From: a bacterium
GTDB taxonomy: Bacteria; Elusimicrobiota; Elusimicrobia; Elusimicrobiales; UBA9959
Direction of reading: 5' to 3'
NCBI GenBank assembly: GCA_021786295.1
Contig: JAJYNO010000015.1
Location: 1 to 42,255, forward strand
DNA: 42,255 bases
The position numbers were made by a program, and so were the translations under genes. Positions 40,800-42,255 of this stretch are shown here, piece after piece (within the stretch, counting starts at the first letter, position 1; each line of letters starts with the position of its first letter). The notes beneath the pieces were generated by a model. The model was not told where the DNA came from, did no database searches, and was given only the letters and a program-made list of their open reading frames with translations.

Positions 40800-42120
40800 G
40801 GCCGCCCTTCTCCCGGCGGCCCTGCTGTGCCTGGCCCCCTGCGCCCGCGCGGGGGAACTCTACACGCTGAAGCAGTGTCAGGATTACGCCGCGGCCAACA
40901 GCCCTGAGGTGCTGGAGACGGCCCTCGGCGGGGCAGTCTACCGAGCCGAGGCGGACCAGGCCCGCGCGGCCCGCAACCCGTCCTTCGATCTGCTGACCTT
41001 CGCCGCGCCGGCCTATAAGGTGACCGGGGACGTCAACGAGTACGAGAACGACTACAGCGTCTGGGGCCCGTACTACCACACCAAGCTGCAGGCCACGATG
41101 CCGCTCTACACATGGGGCAAGATAGACAGCTACATAGACGCTGCCGAGCACGGCGAGAAGGTGGCCAGGAGCGAGACCGCCAAGACGCGCAACGACGTCC
41201 TCTACGACGTGAAGAAGTACTACGACGGGCTGCTGCTGGCGCGCAGGCTGGAGCGCACGGTGGACGACGCCACCAAGGTCCTGACCGGCGCCATAGACAA
41301 GGCGCAGAAGCTCTACGACGAAGGCACCGGCGACGTCAAGGCCAGCGACCTGCAGGAACTGAAGGTCTACCTGGCCGAGGCGGAGAAGAACAAGCACCTG
41401 GCCGTGAAGTCCGAGACGATGGCCCGCCTGGCGCTGATGCAGAAGATGGGCATGACCGAGGACCCGGATTTCGACATAGCCGACAAGCAGCTTAAGCCGG
41501 ACCCCGGCGAGCTGGCCCCGGTGGAGGACTACGTGAAGAAGGCCTTCGCCAACCGCCCCGAATGGAAGATGGTGCACGACGGCATAAAGGCCAGGGAGAA
41601 GCTGGTGCAGGCGCAGCTCGCCGACCGCTACCCGACGCTGTTCCTGGCCGGCGAGGTGGAGTACGACCACACCGGGGTGCGCCAGAACCAGCCCGGCCCC
41701 TGGGCGTACGACCCCTACAACCAGTTCACCGGCGGCGTGGCCGTCGGCGCCAAGTTCGACTTCACCCCCTCCGCGATGAAGGCCAAGACGGCCGAACTGC
41801 AGGCCGAGGTGGACAAGCTCAGGGAGAAGGAGAAGTTCGCCCGCACCGGGATAGAACTGCAGGTCGAGAACGCCTGGCAGAACGCCAGGGAGGCGAAGGA
41901 CAATATAGACAGCGCCAAGCGCGGCCTGGACGCCGCCGAGCGCTGGGTGATGGCCGCCGGACTGGTGTACGGCATAGGCACCGGCGACGCCAAGACGGCC
42001 CTCGAGGGCCTGGCCGCGCAGGCCAAGTCCGAGAAGGACTACTACCAGGCGATCTACGACTACAACATGGCGCGCGCGGACCTGGCCAGGTCCTGCGGCC
42101 TGAAGGACCTGGACGAATGA
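40789..42120 (+). CDS. TolC-family outer-membrane efflux protein (443 aa)
   Basis: A signal peptide (MRIEAALLPAALLCLAPCARA) is followed by two long helical-hairpin repeats of the outer-membrane efflux protein family, beginning YTLKQCQDYAAANSPEV and with the second at about 245-250 (VEDYVKKAFANRPEWKMV). Barrel-strand segments PSFDLLTFAAPAYKV and PTLFLAGEVEYDHTG are placed as expected. It should form the outer-membrane channel for the RND exporter encoded next, whose ATG overlaps this stop (ATGA). Confidence 0.9.
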   Translation: MRIEAALLPAALLCLAPCARAGELYTLKQCQDYAAANSPEVLETALGGAVYRAEADQARAARNPSFDLLTFAAPAYKVTGDVNEYENDYSVWGPYYHTKLQATMPLYTWGKIDSYIDAAEHGEKVARSETAKTRNDVLYDVKKYYDGLLLARRLERTVDDATKVLTGAIDKAQKLYDEGTGDVKASDLQELKVYLAEAEKNKHLAVKSETMARLALMQKMGMTEDPDFDIADKQLKPDPGELAPVEDYVKKAFANRPEWKMVHDGIKAREKLVQAQLADRYPTLFLAGEVEYDHTGVRQNQPGPWAYDPYNQFTGGVAVGAKFDFTPSAMKAKTAELQAEVDKLREKEKFARTGIELQVENAWQNAREAKDNIDSAKRGLDAAERWVMAAGLVYGIGTGDAKTALEGLAAQAKSEKDYYQAIYDYNMARADLARSCGLKDLDE

Positions 42121-42255
42121 TACACCGTTTCGTGGACAGAACGCTGAAGTTCCTGGCCCGCCACTACCTGCTGGTCATAGCCGCCTACGCCGTCCTGACG
42201 GCCGCGGCCGGGTGGTTCTCGTACCACCTCCGGTTCGACTCCAACTTCGAGGACC
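42117..42255 (+). CDS. RND/MMPL-type exporter (HpnN-like), 5' end only
   Basis: Only the first 46 codons are present. MIHRFVDRTLKFLARHYLLV and the following hydrophobic stretch ending FDSNFED match the first membrane helix and the 'l.f..d...' segment found at the start of RND superfamily (MMPL/HpnN-like) exporters. The start overlaps the TolC stop by 3 nt (ATGA), so the three genes are one operon. Lipid or hopanoid export is inferred from the MlaC/HpnM-like neighbour. Confidence 0.75.
   Translation, partial: MIHRFVDRTLKFLARHYLLVIAAYAVLTAAAGWFSYHLRFDSNFED

Overview
The window reads as a chromosomal segment of a GC-rich, diderm (Gram-negative type) bacterium. Outer-membrane barrels (a porin, a CsgG-domain barrel protein, TolC), MlaC-type periplasmic protein, secreted TldD/TldE-like proteins and many Sec signal peptides support a two-membrane envelope. 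The gene mix (flavinylation genes, GC-rich coding with AT-rich islands, apparently leaderless promoters) would fit Elusimicrobiota or a neighbouring uncultivated phylum, but nothing here is a firm taxonomic marker; this placement is a guess. No CRISPR array, transposase or phage gene was seen.

Layout, left to right. 1-7080: an AddA/RecB-like helicase-nuclease operon on the minus strand, preceded by a secreted FG-GAP-type protein and followed by a headless pilin-like ORF, then an AT-rich gene for a secreted 678-aa protein; the far left edge is a second, 5'-truncated copy of the addA 3' end. 7084-10690: a response regulator, a small nucleotidyltransferase-like protein, a PAS hybrid histidine kinase and a CsgG-domain/barrel protein. 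10806-13034: a SulP-STAS-cyclic-nucleotide fusion transporter. 13054-13444: a strongly promoted, terminator-ended, protein-free GC-rich stretch that looks like an unrecognised structured RNA. 13577-19150: an unknown secreted protein, nested palindromes, then a secreted deacetylase and a TldD/TldE-like pair. 19302-22922: a small unknown protein and a response regulator/histidine kinase/LURP-like/rhomboid operon.

23011-28689 is the most interesting block: an Rrf2 regulator with three Fe-S-type cysteines, then a perfect TTGACA promoter and a six-gene run (NusG-II-like, Gx/EcfT fusion, four-helix membrane protein, porin, ApbE, FMN-binding protein) ending in a terminator. Together these look like a haem-protein-free, flavin-based extracytosolic electron-transfer module made by covalent flavinylation.

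28723-36500: an SDR-DUF2867 protein, a Ycf46-like AAA+ ATPase, tRNA-Arg(CCG), alaS, a secreted ComEC-type metallo-beta-lactamase-fold protein and an unknown secreted protein behind a long structured leader with two promoters. 36518-39937: pstC-pstA-pstB-phoU with a four-repeat, 11-bp-period Pho box. 40092-42255: MlaC/HpnM-like, TolC and an RND exporter cut by the window edge, probably a lipid (possibly hopanoid) transport operon.

Several genes have a -10 hexamer exactly 7-8 nt before the ATG (6967, 7461, 13577, 28689), pointing to leaderless mRNAs.
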